A DNA stretch of 64,000 nucleotides, taken from contig OY781040.1 of assembly GCA_963676095.1 (NCBI GenBank), positions 2,542,001 through 2,606,000 on the forward strand, read 5' to 3'. Below, piece by piece: positions 9,977 to 18,508 of the stretch. Made by a program: the position numbers and the translations under genes. Source of the DNA: G963676095 sp963676095. Its GTDB lineage: Bacteria > Bacteroidota > Bacteroidia > Bacteroidales > Prolixibacteraceae. Each line of letters begins with the position of its first letter. Positions within the stretch are counted from its first letter, which is position 1. The notes under the pieces are model-generated. The model was not told the DNA's origin, ran no database searches, and saw nothing but the letters and a program-made list of their open reading frames with translations.

Positions 9977-10141
9977 ATGAAAGTGAATCAATCGTGTATT
10001 GAATACAAAAATGCTGAAAATTTCACCGGAGCCAGGATGGCAGACGAATACTCACAGGTGCCTATCTATTTCAGGTACACTTGCGATCAGAAAATCTGTT
10101 TGAACGCCCCTTGTTCAACAGAAAAGCAAATCAAAATGTAG
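9977..10141 (+). CDS. Small Cys-containing protein of unknown function (54 aa)
   Basis: An ATG-to-TAG frame of 54 codons begins MKVNQSCIEYKNAENFTGAR and ends QKICLNAPCSTEKQIKM. Cys7 is followed by an evenly spaced set C36-x4-C41-x4-C46, which could bind a metal. A near-consensus promoter (AACTTTTG at 9935-9942, one base off TAnnTTTG) lies about 35 bp before the ATG. The frame ends 2 bp before the convergent ROK gene, so this gap between two genes is neatly filled. I do not recognise the family and see no clear ribosome binding site. Confidence 0.45.
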   Translation: MKVNQSCIEYKNAENFTGARMADEYSQVPIYFRYTCDQKICLNAPCSTEKQIKM

Positions 10142-10142
10142 T

Positions 10143-11417
10143 TTAAATTCCCAATACCCTTTCTCTTGCAAATAATCCTGCTCCAATGGCACCGGCTTTA
10201 TCACCAAGCTTGGAAAGCCTGATTTCAGTATCTTTATTGACAAGGTTCAGAGAATATTTTTTTATGGCACTTTTTATCGGAAGCAAAATATAATCTCCGG
10301 TATTGGCAACTGTGCCTCCAATAACCAGCAACTCGGGGTTAAAAAGATTAATCAGTCCGGAGATGGCCTTTCCCAGCTTATTGCCAACCTCCTCGATAAT
10401 TTCGATGGACAGGACATCTTCCTCCTGGGCAGCCTGAATGATATCTTCCAAAAGTAACGGCTCCTTCCCCTCCAATTTACTTTGAAGTATTGTGTTGCTG
10501 CCATTTTTCACACGTTCAAGCAGTATCCGGTGAATTGCAAGGCCTGAAGCTTCTGTCTCCAGACATCCTTTTTTGCCGCAACGACATATGATCTCATTAT
10601 CAAAAGTATTGATATGCCCAAATTCGCCTGAAAAACCTGACTTCCCGTAATAAAGTTTTCCGTCAATGATGATCCCGACTCCGACCCCCCAGCCAATATT
10701 GACAAAAATCATGCTCTTCTCTCCCTTTGCAACGCCACACATATATTCTCCGTAAGCCATTGCCCGGGTGTCGTTGTCGATAAAACACGGGAAACCTACC
10801 CGTTCCTCGATCAGCTCGCTCAGGGGTTTTTCCTCGAAATAGAAATAGCTGTAGCTGTATCCGGATTCCGGGTTCACACGCCCGGAAACATTAACTCCCA
10901 CACATAAAATCTTTTCGGAAACATCAGAGGCTTCAGTAATAAAATTTCGTATCAAATCGCAGAGATTATTCAGTGCTTCAGGCGTATTCTCCAGTAAATA
11001 ATGAATTCCGTCTTTATATTTAATTGTCTCACCTTTGAAATTCAAAAGGGCTATATTGATCTGAAACCTCTTTACATCAACACCAACAAAGTAGCCGGAA
11101 TCTGGGTTCAATCCGTACAGATTAGGCCGTCTCCCCCCCTCTGTCTCCTGTTTTCCAAAATCCTGGACAAAACCTTCCTCGATCAGTTCTCCAATCAGCT
11201 TGGTTGTTGTCGGGATACTTAGGTCCAGGTCTTTCGCAAGGTCAGCAATCGTGCTCGATCCGTTATTAATGTAAAAACGAATAATATTTTTTTTCGTCAG
11301 ATCGACTTTGCTTTCTGATTCTGAATCAATGAATTTATGTTGCTGCATAGTTTCCGGGTTGACGTAGTTAAGTCTTTCTTCTATCAGATATTTTACAAAT
11401 TTATCATTTTTTTGCAC
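10143..11417 (-). CDS. ROK-family transcriptional regulator (NagC/XylR type)
   Basis: 424 residues. A winged-helix domain (about 40-100, with STIADLAKDLDLSIPTTTKLIGELIEEGFV) is followed by a ROK sugar-binding domain. The zinc site is present (GEFGHI, then CRCGKKGC). The kinase-type DxGGT loop is replaced by GVDVKRFQI, so this is a regulator, not a sugar kinase. The start codon is GTG, supported by a strong GGGAGG six bases upstream, which is rare in this phylum. It is the last gene of the minus-strand PUL and the only regulator there, so it is the best candidate for control of the locus. ROK regulators often sense amino sugars or their phosphates; the ligand here is unknown. Confidence 0.88.
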   Translation of the reverse strand: MQKNDKFVKYLIEERLNYVNPETMQQHKFIDSESESKVDLTKKNIIRFYINNGSSTIADLAKDLDLSIPTTTKLIGELIEEGFVQDFGKQETEGGRRPNLYGLNPDSGYFVGVDVKRFQINIALLNFKGETIKYKDGIHYLLENTPEALNNLCDLIRNFITEASDVSEKILCVGVNVSGRVNPESGYSYSYFYFEEKPLSELIEERVGFPCFIDNDTRAMAYGEYMCGVAKGEKSMIFVNIGWGVGVGIIIDGKLYYGKSGFSGEFGHINTFDNEIICRCGKKGCLETEASGLAIHRILLERVKNGSNTILQSKLEGKEPLLLEDIIQAAQEEDVLSIEIIEEVGNKLGKAISGLINLFNPELLVIGGTVANTGDYILLPIKSAIKKYSLNLVNKDTEIRLSKLGDKAGAIGAGLFARERVLGI

Positions 11418-11577
11418 TGTACGCCTCCCTCTTTTACAGATAATGCAGAATCAACACATTCATTATAGGTATATATTATTTTTATTTGCCATATACGGAA
11501 CTCGCCATCCGGCAACCGCCAGATCCTCCAGTGCCCCCATTTATCGGGATAGTCTGTTTCCAGGGTTAAAAAACCGG

Positions 11578-12984
11578 TTAAGTACGCCAGAACCATCTGA
11601 TCTTCGTAAAAAACATTGTTATCAGGATAGCTATGCCTGTCAGGATAACGCCTCTAAAAAAGCCAGGCCAGGCACTATCTGAAAGTGCATCAAGCAAAAA
11701 TGATCCACCGGCAAGATTTAGCAGGGGCATTGTCACAAGGTCCGTGGCGACATAGGCGATCATAGGATTCTGACCCGACATTACCAGTAAACGCATACCT
11801 TTCCCTGCACGATAATAATCACAGACAATACTGAAAATAAGCAAGGACATGAAAGCTAATCCTGAAGTTACAAAGAAGTAACTGTAGGTCGGAAAGTCTT
11901 TCCGGATACCTCCCTGAAAAGGCTCAAAGAAAAGTCCCAAAAGCAGGATAAAAGCTCCTGCGTAAAATAACTTCCGCCATAACCTTTCGAATGAAGACAC
12001 CGGTTTTCGTAACAGATACCCCCCGGTTCCAAGAAACAATACATTTAACAACAAGTTGAGATTCAACCACCGGGCATACAAACAACAGAGATTAATGAAA
12101 ATTAATGAAAAGGCCAGTGCCAACAAACCAAAAGTCAGTTTCCGCTCTTCATTTCTGTCAGGGGTTTCTTCTTCCGGCGACCTCATCCATTCCATCAGGT
12201 ACTCACCTGCAACACTCCCCGGGATCACAATAAACAGGTACCTGATATATTCAAAACGGTACATCCAGGGGAATGGGGTAAAATTATACAATGTCTGAGT
12301 CCATGCCCCCTCTATATTACTTCCCAGGAAAACCGCCATCACAAAAGGAAGGACAGCAATGCGGGCCAGCCGGCTGTTTGCTGTAAAAATATAAACAATA
12401 GTTCCAAATACAGCCACGTTCGCCAGCAATAATATAATAATATTGCTAAAAGCAGGGTCGAATTTTCGGCCATCAGCATAATGTACCATAAGTAAAAGGA
12501 CCATGGCGATGGCATAAGCCAGCAATTTGATTGTTGTGTGCATCCATGCCGGCATATTCAGGGGGATCCGCATAAACATAGGAAACAGGATGACAAAACA
12601 CAACAACGCCAGTCCCCAGGACCTCGGATCTTGAGGTGAACTAATCACATACGGGTAAAAATGCTGTATAAAGATCGCAAAAAAGGTCAATCCGATTCCC
12701 CGCTTCAAGGCATTAAGGCATAAAACCAGCTTACTCACTCCCCGTTCAAGTTTTTTCCCGACTGAAAACGGAAATGCAGCCCCCATGGCAAACAAGAAGA
12801 AAGGAAAAACCAGATCGACCCAAGTTAATCCTGTAATATTTCCGTTAAATACATGATCGGGAGGTGGTTCCTGGGCATGGTACATCCATCCCGGCAATAC
12901 AGAAGATGCTATCGTGGCCGATAAAACCATAGTAAGGATCGCATACCCCCGCAACGCATCCAATGAAAAAGCTCTTTTGTTCAT
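11578..12984 (-). CDS. DUF5009 / NagX-like multi-pass membrane acyltransferase homologue
   Basis: 468 residues with about 11 membrane helices. The N-terminus FSLDALRGYAILTMVL and LTWVDLVFPFFLFAMGAAFP are typical of DUF5009 and heparan-alpha-glucosaminide N-acetyltransferase (HGSNAT)-like proteins. HGSNAT moves an acetyl group across a membrane onto terminal glucosamine. Bacterial NagX-like relatives occur with GlcNAc-use genes. It is 83 bp after the GHL10 gene in the PUL, so an inner-membrane role in handling a released amino sugar is plausible but inferred. Confidence 0.8.
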   Translation of the reverse strand: MNKRAFSLDALRGYAILTMVLSATIASSVLPGWMYHAQEPPPDHVFNGNITGLTWVDLVFPFFLFAMGAAFPFSVGKKLERGVSKLVLCLNALKRGIGLTFFAIFIQHFYPYVISSPQDPRSWGLALLCFVILFPMFMRIPLNMPAWMHTTIKLLAYAIAMVLLLMVHYADGRKFDPAFSNIIILLLANVAVFGTIVYIFTANSRLARIAVLPFVMAVFLGSNIEGAWTQTLYNFTPFPWMYRFEYIRYLFIVIPGSVAGEYLMEWMRSPEEETPDRNEERKLTFGLLALAFSLIFINLCCLYARWLNLNLLLNVLFLGTGGYLLRKPVSSFERLWRKLFYAGAFILLLGLFFEPFQGGIRKDFPTYSYFFVTSGLAFMSLLIFSIVCDYYRAGKGMRLLVMSGQNPMIAYVATDLVTMPLLNLAGGSFLLDALSDSAWPGFFRGVILTGIAILITMFFTKIRWFWRT

Positions 12985-13067
12985 ATGTCTAATTTTTCAC
13001 AATCTAACCCGAATACCGAAATGTAATAATATAATCCCATAGACTAAAAATGAGAGAGTTACTCTCA

Positions 13068-14372
13068 CTATCTCCCCTGCTTCATTCCTTCCTCAACCTC
13101 CTGCCACAAATTTTTATTGATAATATGACAAATGTCGAAGACCATCAACCCGTCAGAAGCTTTTAAATTCATCTCGATTGCCTTACGCAACTTATCGGGA
13201 TCTGAATAGAACTGGTCGACAAGTACACCGCCGACGAATTTATTCTTTCCCATAATATTTCTAAGCTCTTCGCACGAACCTTCCACACAATACCAGACAC
13301 CGGAATGGCTCTGACTATCGGTCTCATTCACGACAATGCTGTTTTTCCGGTAATATTCTTCTTTCGTTATATCCGTATAGTAATTACCCGTAGCGTAAAG
13401 ATCGATCAGTTCACCATAGGCATATTTCTTATAATCGGGAGTCGCCCAATCGTAGTCTTTTGAAGGATCATATTCCTTACTGGCAAAGTTGACACCGACT
13501 TCATAATATGAAGGATACCACGCGCCCGTGTAAGTTGCAAACGAAATCTTTTTATTTACCGATTTTACTTCTTTCCTGGCCAAAGCCATAAAATCATAAA
13601 TATTCTTAGCCCTCCACTCGATCCATTTTTTGAAGTATTTACCCCGTTGAGGATAATATTTTCCATCACCGGCTTTCTGCCATTCGTAAATATCAGAAGG
13701 AAAGTGAAGTATTTTTTCTCCAAGATATTGTTCAAACCTGGTCTTTGATAATTCCGAAAAGTCAGCCTCCAGTCCGTCGTACCGTACCCGGTCAAGCATG
13801 ATCCCATCAATGCCGGGATATTTTGCAACCACTTCTTTTAAAATATTCAGGATATATTTCCGGAAGGTTTCGTCTACCGGGTTAACCATGGCCCCGTATT
13901 TCTTCTTTTCTTCGGTAATCGGGATTATGCCCTTTTCCGGATTATAGACCATCGAAGCCCACTCCGGATGACCGGAATAAATAATCCCCCGATCGAAATA
14001 ATTATGTCCGGCAACAAAAATATTCAACGATGCAAAGATTTTAATGCCCAGCTCGTGCCCCTTTTGAATAAACCTTCCCAGGTAATCAAAATCTTTGCGT
14101 TTGAATCCATTCCATTCTTTCATTTCAGGGGCATAAGCGCTGTTATAAAGCACCTCTCCTGTAATCGGGCGAATATCGACAATTGCATGAGTAAATCCCA
14201 AAGACTTAATCTTCTCCATGTAAAAATCGATAGAATCAGGATCGCTTAACCGGGCGAAATTGGCTTCAGCATCAAACCACATGCATTTTGGTTTATTGCC
14301 GGCAGAGACCCTGACTATACTTATAAACATGCATATAACACTAAAAATAAATACAACACCTCGTTTCTTCAT
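13068..14372 (-). CDS. GHL10-family (PF02638-like) TIM-barrel glycosidase homologue, secreted
   Basis: 434 residues with a cleavable-type signal peptide (about 1-24, no lipobox). The body matches the GHL10/DUF187 family: MWFDAEANFARL near the start, GFTHAIVDIRPITGEVLY, GHELGIKIFASLNIF and DGIMLDRVRYDG. E. coli DigH (YddW) of this family cleaves peptidoglycan strands lacking stem peptides; other members are untested. It is a clear paralogue of the lipoprotein two genes upstream and probably periplasmic. It begins 17 bp after the ADP-ribosylglycohydrolase-like gene. Confidence 0.85.
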   Translation of the reverse strand: MKKRGVVFIFSVICMFISIVRVSAGNKPKCMWFDAEANFARLSDPDSIDFYMEKIKSLGFTHAIVDIRPITGEVLYNSAYAPEMKEWNGFKRKDFDYLGRFIQKGHELGIKIFASLNIFVAGHNYFDRGIIYSGHPEWASMVYNPEKGIIPITEEKKKYGAMVNPVDETFRKYILNILKEVVAKYPGIDGIMLDRVRYDGLEADFSELSKTRFEQYLGEKILHFPSDIYEWQKAGDGKYYPQRGKYFKKWIEWRAKNIYDFMALARKEVKSVNKKISFATYTGAWYPSYYEVGVNFASKEYDPSKDYDWATPDYKKYAYGELIDLYATGNYYTDITKEEYYRKNSIVVNETDSQSHSGVWYCVEGSCEELRNIMGKNKFVGGVLVDQFYSDPDKLRKAIEMNLKASDGLMVFDICHIINKNLWQEVEEGMKQGR

Positions 14373-14389
14373 AAGATCAATCTTAATTG

Positions 14390-15964
14390 TTATTTATAAA
14401 TTATAGCCCGCTCGACCCATATGTTATTCCCTTCTGATTCCGGATTCTTCTTCGCGACAGTCACCAACCGGAGGGTGTGCCTGCCCGGAGCAAGATGAAG
14501 TTCGTGAAAAAGATGAGCCCTGTTTCCAAGATAAATCCCTGCTTCTTCCCGATAATAGCAATCGATAGTCCGGATATATTTCCCGTCAAGATAAATCTTT
14601 GCCATTCCTCCGTTACGGTGGCAGTAGCCTTCAAGCAAGATTGCCTTTCCCGTAAAAGTCAATGTACATTCGTCACTTGCATTAACCGAGTTCTTGAAAA
14701 CAGAATTATCTCCCCGGCCAATTATAAAATCTCTCCAGTCGCCTTTAAAACTCCAATCAGACAATTGCATTACCGTTGTTTCATAACTGTACGATATTCC
14801 GGGAAAAGATTGTTCGAGCGGATAAACAGATTTTGGTTTTTGGGGATGAATGAGCAAAGTATTTCCCTGAACTTGCCCGCCACTTTTAACTACATTCTCC
14901 TTGGCATACTGTAAACAATGCTCAATTGCCTTATTAAATGAATAATTCGTAAAGACAAAATTTTCGTCAGCTACTTCTTCTATATATTTCCTTGATTCAG
15001 CATCCAGGGCCTTATACCCTTTAATGATCCCCAGCACACCCGCAGCTGTGGCCGCATTGCAATCAGTATCCTGACCGCATCTGACTGCAATCTCCATCGT
15101 TTTCTCCACATCACCGTTACCGTACAAAAGGGCAAGGACAACATAGGCTCCGTTAAACTTTGCATCTTCATTAAATGGATGATTAGGAACACAAATATCC
15201 GTTTCCCCCCATTTATCGGTAAATTCTTTCCAGGTCTTATGCCAGTCACCGGGATATTGCCTGTAACCATCAAGAATTTCACGAACACATTGGGCGTACA
15301 GACTTTTTGCAGGAATTGCGTTCAGTGCATCGCAAACAACCTTTTCAATATTGCTTTCGAAAAAGGCCTGAGTGTGCATTGCGGCAACAAACATTCCCCC
15401 ATAAACTCCGTCACCATAATTCATTATATGCCCCAGCCGGTTACACAAACGATTGGAGTTAAGTGGCATTCCCGGATTTACAAATCCGACAAAATCAGAT
15501 TCTATCTGGAAATCAATATCATCGGCATGCATGTTGTATTCCGGGCTTCCGCTTTTTGGGGGAAGAATGCCAGCCCAATAATTGCGACGAGCCATACGAT
15601 TGGCATGACATAATTCAAATTTAGCATTGGCAAGTGAAGCAGCTACTGCTGAAGCCAGACAGTTAAGGCCAAGACTATCGAGCACCATCATAAAACGCAT
15701 TTGTACATAGAGGTCGTCATTGCTCAAAGCCTCTTTTACCTTTGCCTTATCCCAGGGAACAGAACCCTCAAACAACTCGTTATCATGAACAAATTCAAAA
15801 GCGGCACCATATTCAACGCCAATCATTTTTCCGGCCCATCCTCCTGCCACCTTATCTTTATATACATCGAAGGGAAGAGGCCGTAACGATTTTTCCGGTC
15901 CTGCCCAAGTATTAACAGAGGCAAGAACCAGACAGGTAAAGATCACTTTTTTTCCATTCATCAT
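14390..15964 (-). CDS. Secreted ADP-ribosylglycohydrolase-fold (DraG-like) protein with C-terminal beta domain
   Basis: 524 residues with a signal peptide ending near WAGPEKS. The DraG fold covers about 30-350: DKVAGGWAGKMIGVEYG, SNDDLYVQM (metal-binding Asp pair) and RCGQDTDCNAATAAGVLG (second metal-binding Asp motif). Mg-binding acidic residues are thus kept. From about 380 a separate beta-sandwich-like region ends in KIYLDGKYIRTIDCYY and APGRHTLRLV, resembling carbohydrate-binding add-ons. DraG proteins usually work in the cytosol on ADP-ribose, so an exported member in a glycan locus is odd and probably cuts another glycoside. Its ATG overlaps the stop of the previous GHL10 gene (ATGA), giving translational coupling. 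Confidence 0.86.
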   Translation of the reverse strand: MMNGKKVIFTCLVLASVNTWAGPEKSLRPLPFDVYKDKVAGGWAGKMIGVEYGAAFEFVHDNELFEGSVPWDKAKVKEALSNDDLYVQMRFMMVLDSLGLNCLASAVAASLANAKFELCHANRMARRNYWAGILPPKSGSPEYNMHADDIDFQIESDFVGFVNPGMPLNSNRLCNRLGHIMNYGDGVYGGMFVAAMHTQAFFESNIEKVVCDALNAIPAKSLYAQCVREILDGYRQYPGDWHKTWKEFTDKWGETDICVPNHPFNEDAKFNGAYVVLALLYGNGDVEKTMEIAVRCGQDTDCNAATAAGVLGIIKGYKALDAESRKYIEEVADENFVFTNYSFNKAIEHCLQYAKENVVKSGGQVQGNTLLIHPQKPKSVYPLEQSFPGISYSYETTVMQLSDWSFKGDWRDFIIGRGDNSVFKNSVNASDECTLTFTGKAILLEGYCHRNGGMAKIYLDGKYIRTIDCYYREEAGIYLGNRAHLFHELHLAPGRHTLRLVTVAKKNPESEGNNIWVERAIIYK

Positions 15965-17352
15965 TCTATACTTTCAAGATATTCATCGATCCCATTTTTC
16001 AACGAAGGCCAGTAATTGTATTTCCCGACTGCGCTAATATCAAAAAGGAAATAACCGCCGCTCGAACTCATACAGGCATCAACGGTATTGGTAACCGCAG
16101 TTTCGGCATTAGTCCCCGACGGCACGATCCAGTTACCTACATCAGGGCCACCAGCGAAATCCACTGCATCAAGCAGTTTCGACCTGGCTTGCTTACAGAA
16201 TCCCTGAACAGTCCATTCATTATTCCCGTAAATGGCATTGGCCGGAGCATAAGCTCCAAGCAACAAGAAATCAAGATGATCGGCATAGCCGTAATTCTTA
16301 TAGTCAGAAGTAGCCCAGGAATAATCGCCCACAGTATTATAATCGGGACTGGCCCAGTTAACGCCCGAGTCGAAATACGTTGAATACCATCCCCCTACGT
16401 ACACTTCGAGGTTAATATCAGAATTGACCGACTTAATCTCGTTTCCCGCTTTCACGATAAAATCATGAACCGTTTTGGCCCTGAATTCGAGCCATTTTTT
16501 AAAATAGACCGGTAGCGTTGAAGGCAAGGATGACGCACGAGTTCCGGGAACGACAACATCATTAGGGAAATCAGTCACCGATTTGTTAATATAGGATTCA
16601 AATTTACTTCGGGTATAATCGGAAAAATCACTGGAAAGGTCATCAAACCGGCACCGGTCCAAAACTATCCCGTCCAAATCATATTTTGCCAGGTCGCCCA
16701 ACAAGTCAAGGACATAAGCCTGCACTTCTTCGTTCACGGGATTCAGAAAGCGGGTTGTATGCAAATCGTCCGACAGGTCCATTTCATTCACCAGACCAGA
16801 AGTAAGGTTTAACGTGGTAGCCCAGTCCTTTTTGGAGTCGTCGCGAAAAAGTAATCCCTGTGGATCACCAAGCCCGTAAAGATAACTGGTTCCTCCGACA
16901 AATGTATTGATTGATGCGTGGACCCTAAGCCCCAGTTCATGACCAATATCGATAAAGGCCTGAAGGTAATCCCAGGTTGCCTTACGTTCGTAAAACAGAT
17001 AAGTACTTCCGTCCCATACATCCAGTTTGGAGACCTGGTCGACCAGGTCTGTCCGGAAAAGGACATCCCCGGTAGTCGGCCGTACATCGACAACGATATC
17101 GGTAAAGCCTGCATCTTTTACCTGAGCCAGGTCTGTCCGTATATTATCCTTGTTATTGGCATACCGGGAAAAATTAGCAGCAGCGTCAATCCAGATATAA
17201 CGGGGTTTCTCGGTTGTATCCTTAGAAACAGTGCTTGAATCTGACCATTCCCAGTCCGGGGTTCCAACATCTGATCCACATCCGGTGATGCAAAATATCA
17301 GGTATGTCATTCCGCAAAGCCATATTGACTTCACAGATTTCCCTGAAAACAT
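15961..17352 (-). CDS. GHL10-family lipoprotein (second paralogue)
   Basis: About 463 residues. Starting at M11 of the longest frame (open to 17382) gives a good lipoprotein signal, MFSGKSVKSIWLCGMTYLIF, with lipobox ITGC and lipidated C25. A short linker with TPDWEWSDSS follows the Cys. The GHL10 domain begins at RYIWIDAAANFSRY, then DIVVDVRPTTGDVLF, GHELGLRVHASINTF and DGIVLDRCRFDD. These line up with the second GHL10 protein of the locus (13068-14372), so the two arose by duplication. Probably on the cell surface with SusCD, so it may make the first cut. Confidence 0.85.
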   Translation of the reverse strand: MFSGKSVKSIWLCGMTYLIFCITGCGSDVGTPDWEWSDSSTVSKDTTEKPRYIWIDAAANFSRYANNKDNIRTDLAQVKDAGFTDIVVDVRPTTGDVLFRTDLVDQVSKLDVWDGSTYLFYERKATWDYLQAFIDIGHELGLRVHASINTFVGGTSYLYGLGDPQGLLFRDDSKKDWATTLNLTSGLVNEMDLSDDLHTTRFLNPVNEEVQAYVLDLLGDLAKYDLDGIVLDRCRFDDLSSDFSDYTRSKFESYINKSVTDFPNDVVVPGTRASSLPSTLPVYFKKWLEFRAKTVHDFIVKAGNEIKSVNSDINLEVYVGGWYSTYFDSGVNWASPDYNTVGDYSWATSDYKNYGYADHLDFLLLGAYAPANAIYGNNEWTVQGFCKQARSKLLDAVDFAGGPDVGNWIVPSGTNAETAVTNTVDACMSSSGGYFLFDISAVGKYNYWPSLKNGIDEYLESIE

Positions 17353-17430
17353 AATTATCCAATTTAGGTCAATAACCGACATTCAACTGATTGTTAAAAC
17401 GATTGTACATTTCTACGAATAATCGATTAT

Positions 17431-18444
17431 TTAATCTATCGCAACGCCTGTAACGACCGAGCGCTCTTCACCGTCGCTTGGTTGTATAGTTTCTTTACCA
17501 TTAACGATCATACAGCTGGAGCCGCCGCCGTCCAGGTTCAGTGCACTTACACATCCCAGGCTAAGCATAATATTGGCTTCTTCTTCGAGCGTAAGCCCTA
17601 CCCCACCTGTTGTCATTTCCCGGCCTTCACAAACCAAAAAAATTAGTTTCCCGGCACCAGTTATCCCGATTGCAGACCGGGGATTGCTCGATTCAGGGTC
17701 CACGCCACTCTCATCATCAAACAGCTCGGCTTCCCACGAATTCACGTATGTACTATCTTTTACAAGTACAGGTCCGCCCCCGATAGCTGTTTTTCCTGCC
17801 CATTCCGACGCTCCTTCCGGGAAGGTTGCCGAGGGCATCGCCAGAGGAGTCGATCCCGACTTATTTTCAGCAGGCGAAGGATAGCTATAGGTAACATCAT
17901 TGTTGGTATAAACCCAATTTACGGACCAAGAGCCATCGTCCATCAACCCAAAAGCGCCACGGGTTGGGTAGTAAATTTCCGTATCATTATCGCGGTACTC
18001 GACCTGATTATTCGGGCAGAGCAAAACACTGTTCCGGCAAAGAAGGCTCAGGGAGCTTCCCGACCAGAAATACCCGCCATTCATGATGATGCTATGTTTT
18101 TTCGAATCATAAAAATCGGCAGGGGTGTTGTATCCATCTGCGCTGCCAAGCACGCTAAAGGTAGCGCTATCGGTATCAGCCAGGGCAATGTAGGCAATAA
18201 CCGTTTTGCCAAGCATTTTGGAAGGAGACTTATATACCCGAATATACGATGGAAGGTCTCCAAAATCAGTTTGTCTGGTCCAGCCCTGGGCAACGATTAA
18301 AGAATCAGCAGTTGTTCCGGAACCTGAATCGTCCCATTCCCATTCCGGAGTACTACTGTCTTTACTACATGATGAAACAACAGGTACCGTGATCATCAGG
18401 GCATATAATATCAGCAATGTGGGTTTACAAAAAAAGTTGTTCAT
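17431..18444 (-). CDS. NAGPA-domain phosphodiester glycosidase lipoprotein
   Basis: 337 residues, lipoprotein signal with lipobox VSSC (C26) and a TPEWEWDDSG linker at the same distance from the Cys as in the GHL10 lipoprotein. The NAGPA fold is shown by IMNGGYFW, NPRSAIGITGAGKLIFLVCEG, and the C-terminal LGCVSALNLDGGGSSCMIVNG. The family type is the mammalian uncovering enzyme, which removes GlcNAc from a phosphodiester; bacterial members are thought to cleave sugar-1-phosphodiesters. The start lies directly after a hairpin and eight T residues on the coding strand, with no Shine-Dalgarno. Confidence 0.9.
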   Translation of the reverse strand: MNNFFCKPTLLILYALMITVPVVSSCSKDSSTPEWEWDDSGSGTTADSLIVAQGWTRQTDFGDLPSYIRVYKSPSKMLGKTVIAYIALADTDSATFSVLGSADGYNTPADFYDSKKHSIIMNGGYFWSGSSLSLLCRNSVLLCPNNQVEYRDNDTEIYYPTRGAFGLMDDGSWSVNWVYTNNDVTYSYPSPAENKSGSTPLAMPSATFPEGASEWAGKTAIGGGPVLVKDSTYVNSWEAELFDDESGVDPESSNPRSAIGITGAGKLIFLVCEGREMTTGGVGLTLEEEANIMLSLGCVSALNLDGGGSSCMIVNGKETIQPSDGEERSVVTGVAID

Positions 18445-18447
18445 ATG

Positions 18448-18493
18448 AAAAAAAATAACAAGACAGGTACCTCCAAAAAATGGAGATACCTGT
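18448..18493 (-). terminator. Hairpin plus T8 inside the PUL operon (attenuator-like)
   Basis: On the minus strand ACAGGTATCTCC (18493-18482) pairs with GGAGGTACCTGT (18474-18463) at 11 of 12 positions. A short TTGTTA gap and then eight T residues (18455-18448) follow, immediately before the NAGPA start codon. It separates SusC-SusD-DUF5018 from the enzyme genes, so it may lower expression of the downstream part or mark an RNA processing point. Confidence 0.6.
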
Positions 18494-18508
18494 TCTTATA
18501 ATTGACAA

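Noticed and set aside
10143..11417. ROK protein as a sugar kinase
   Set aside because: It has an N-terminal winged helix and lacks the DxGGT ATP loop.
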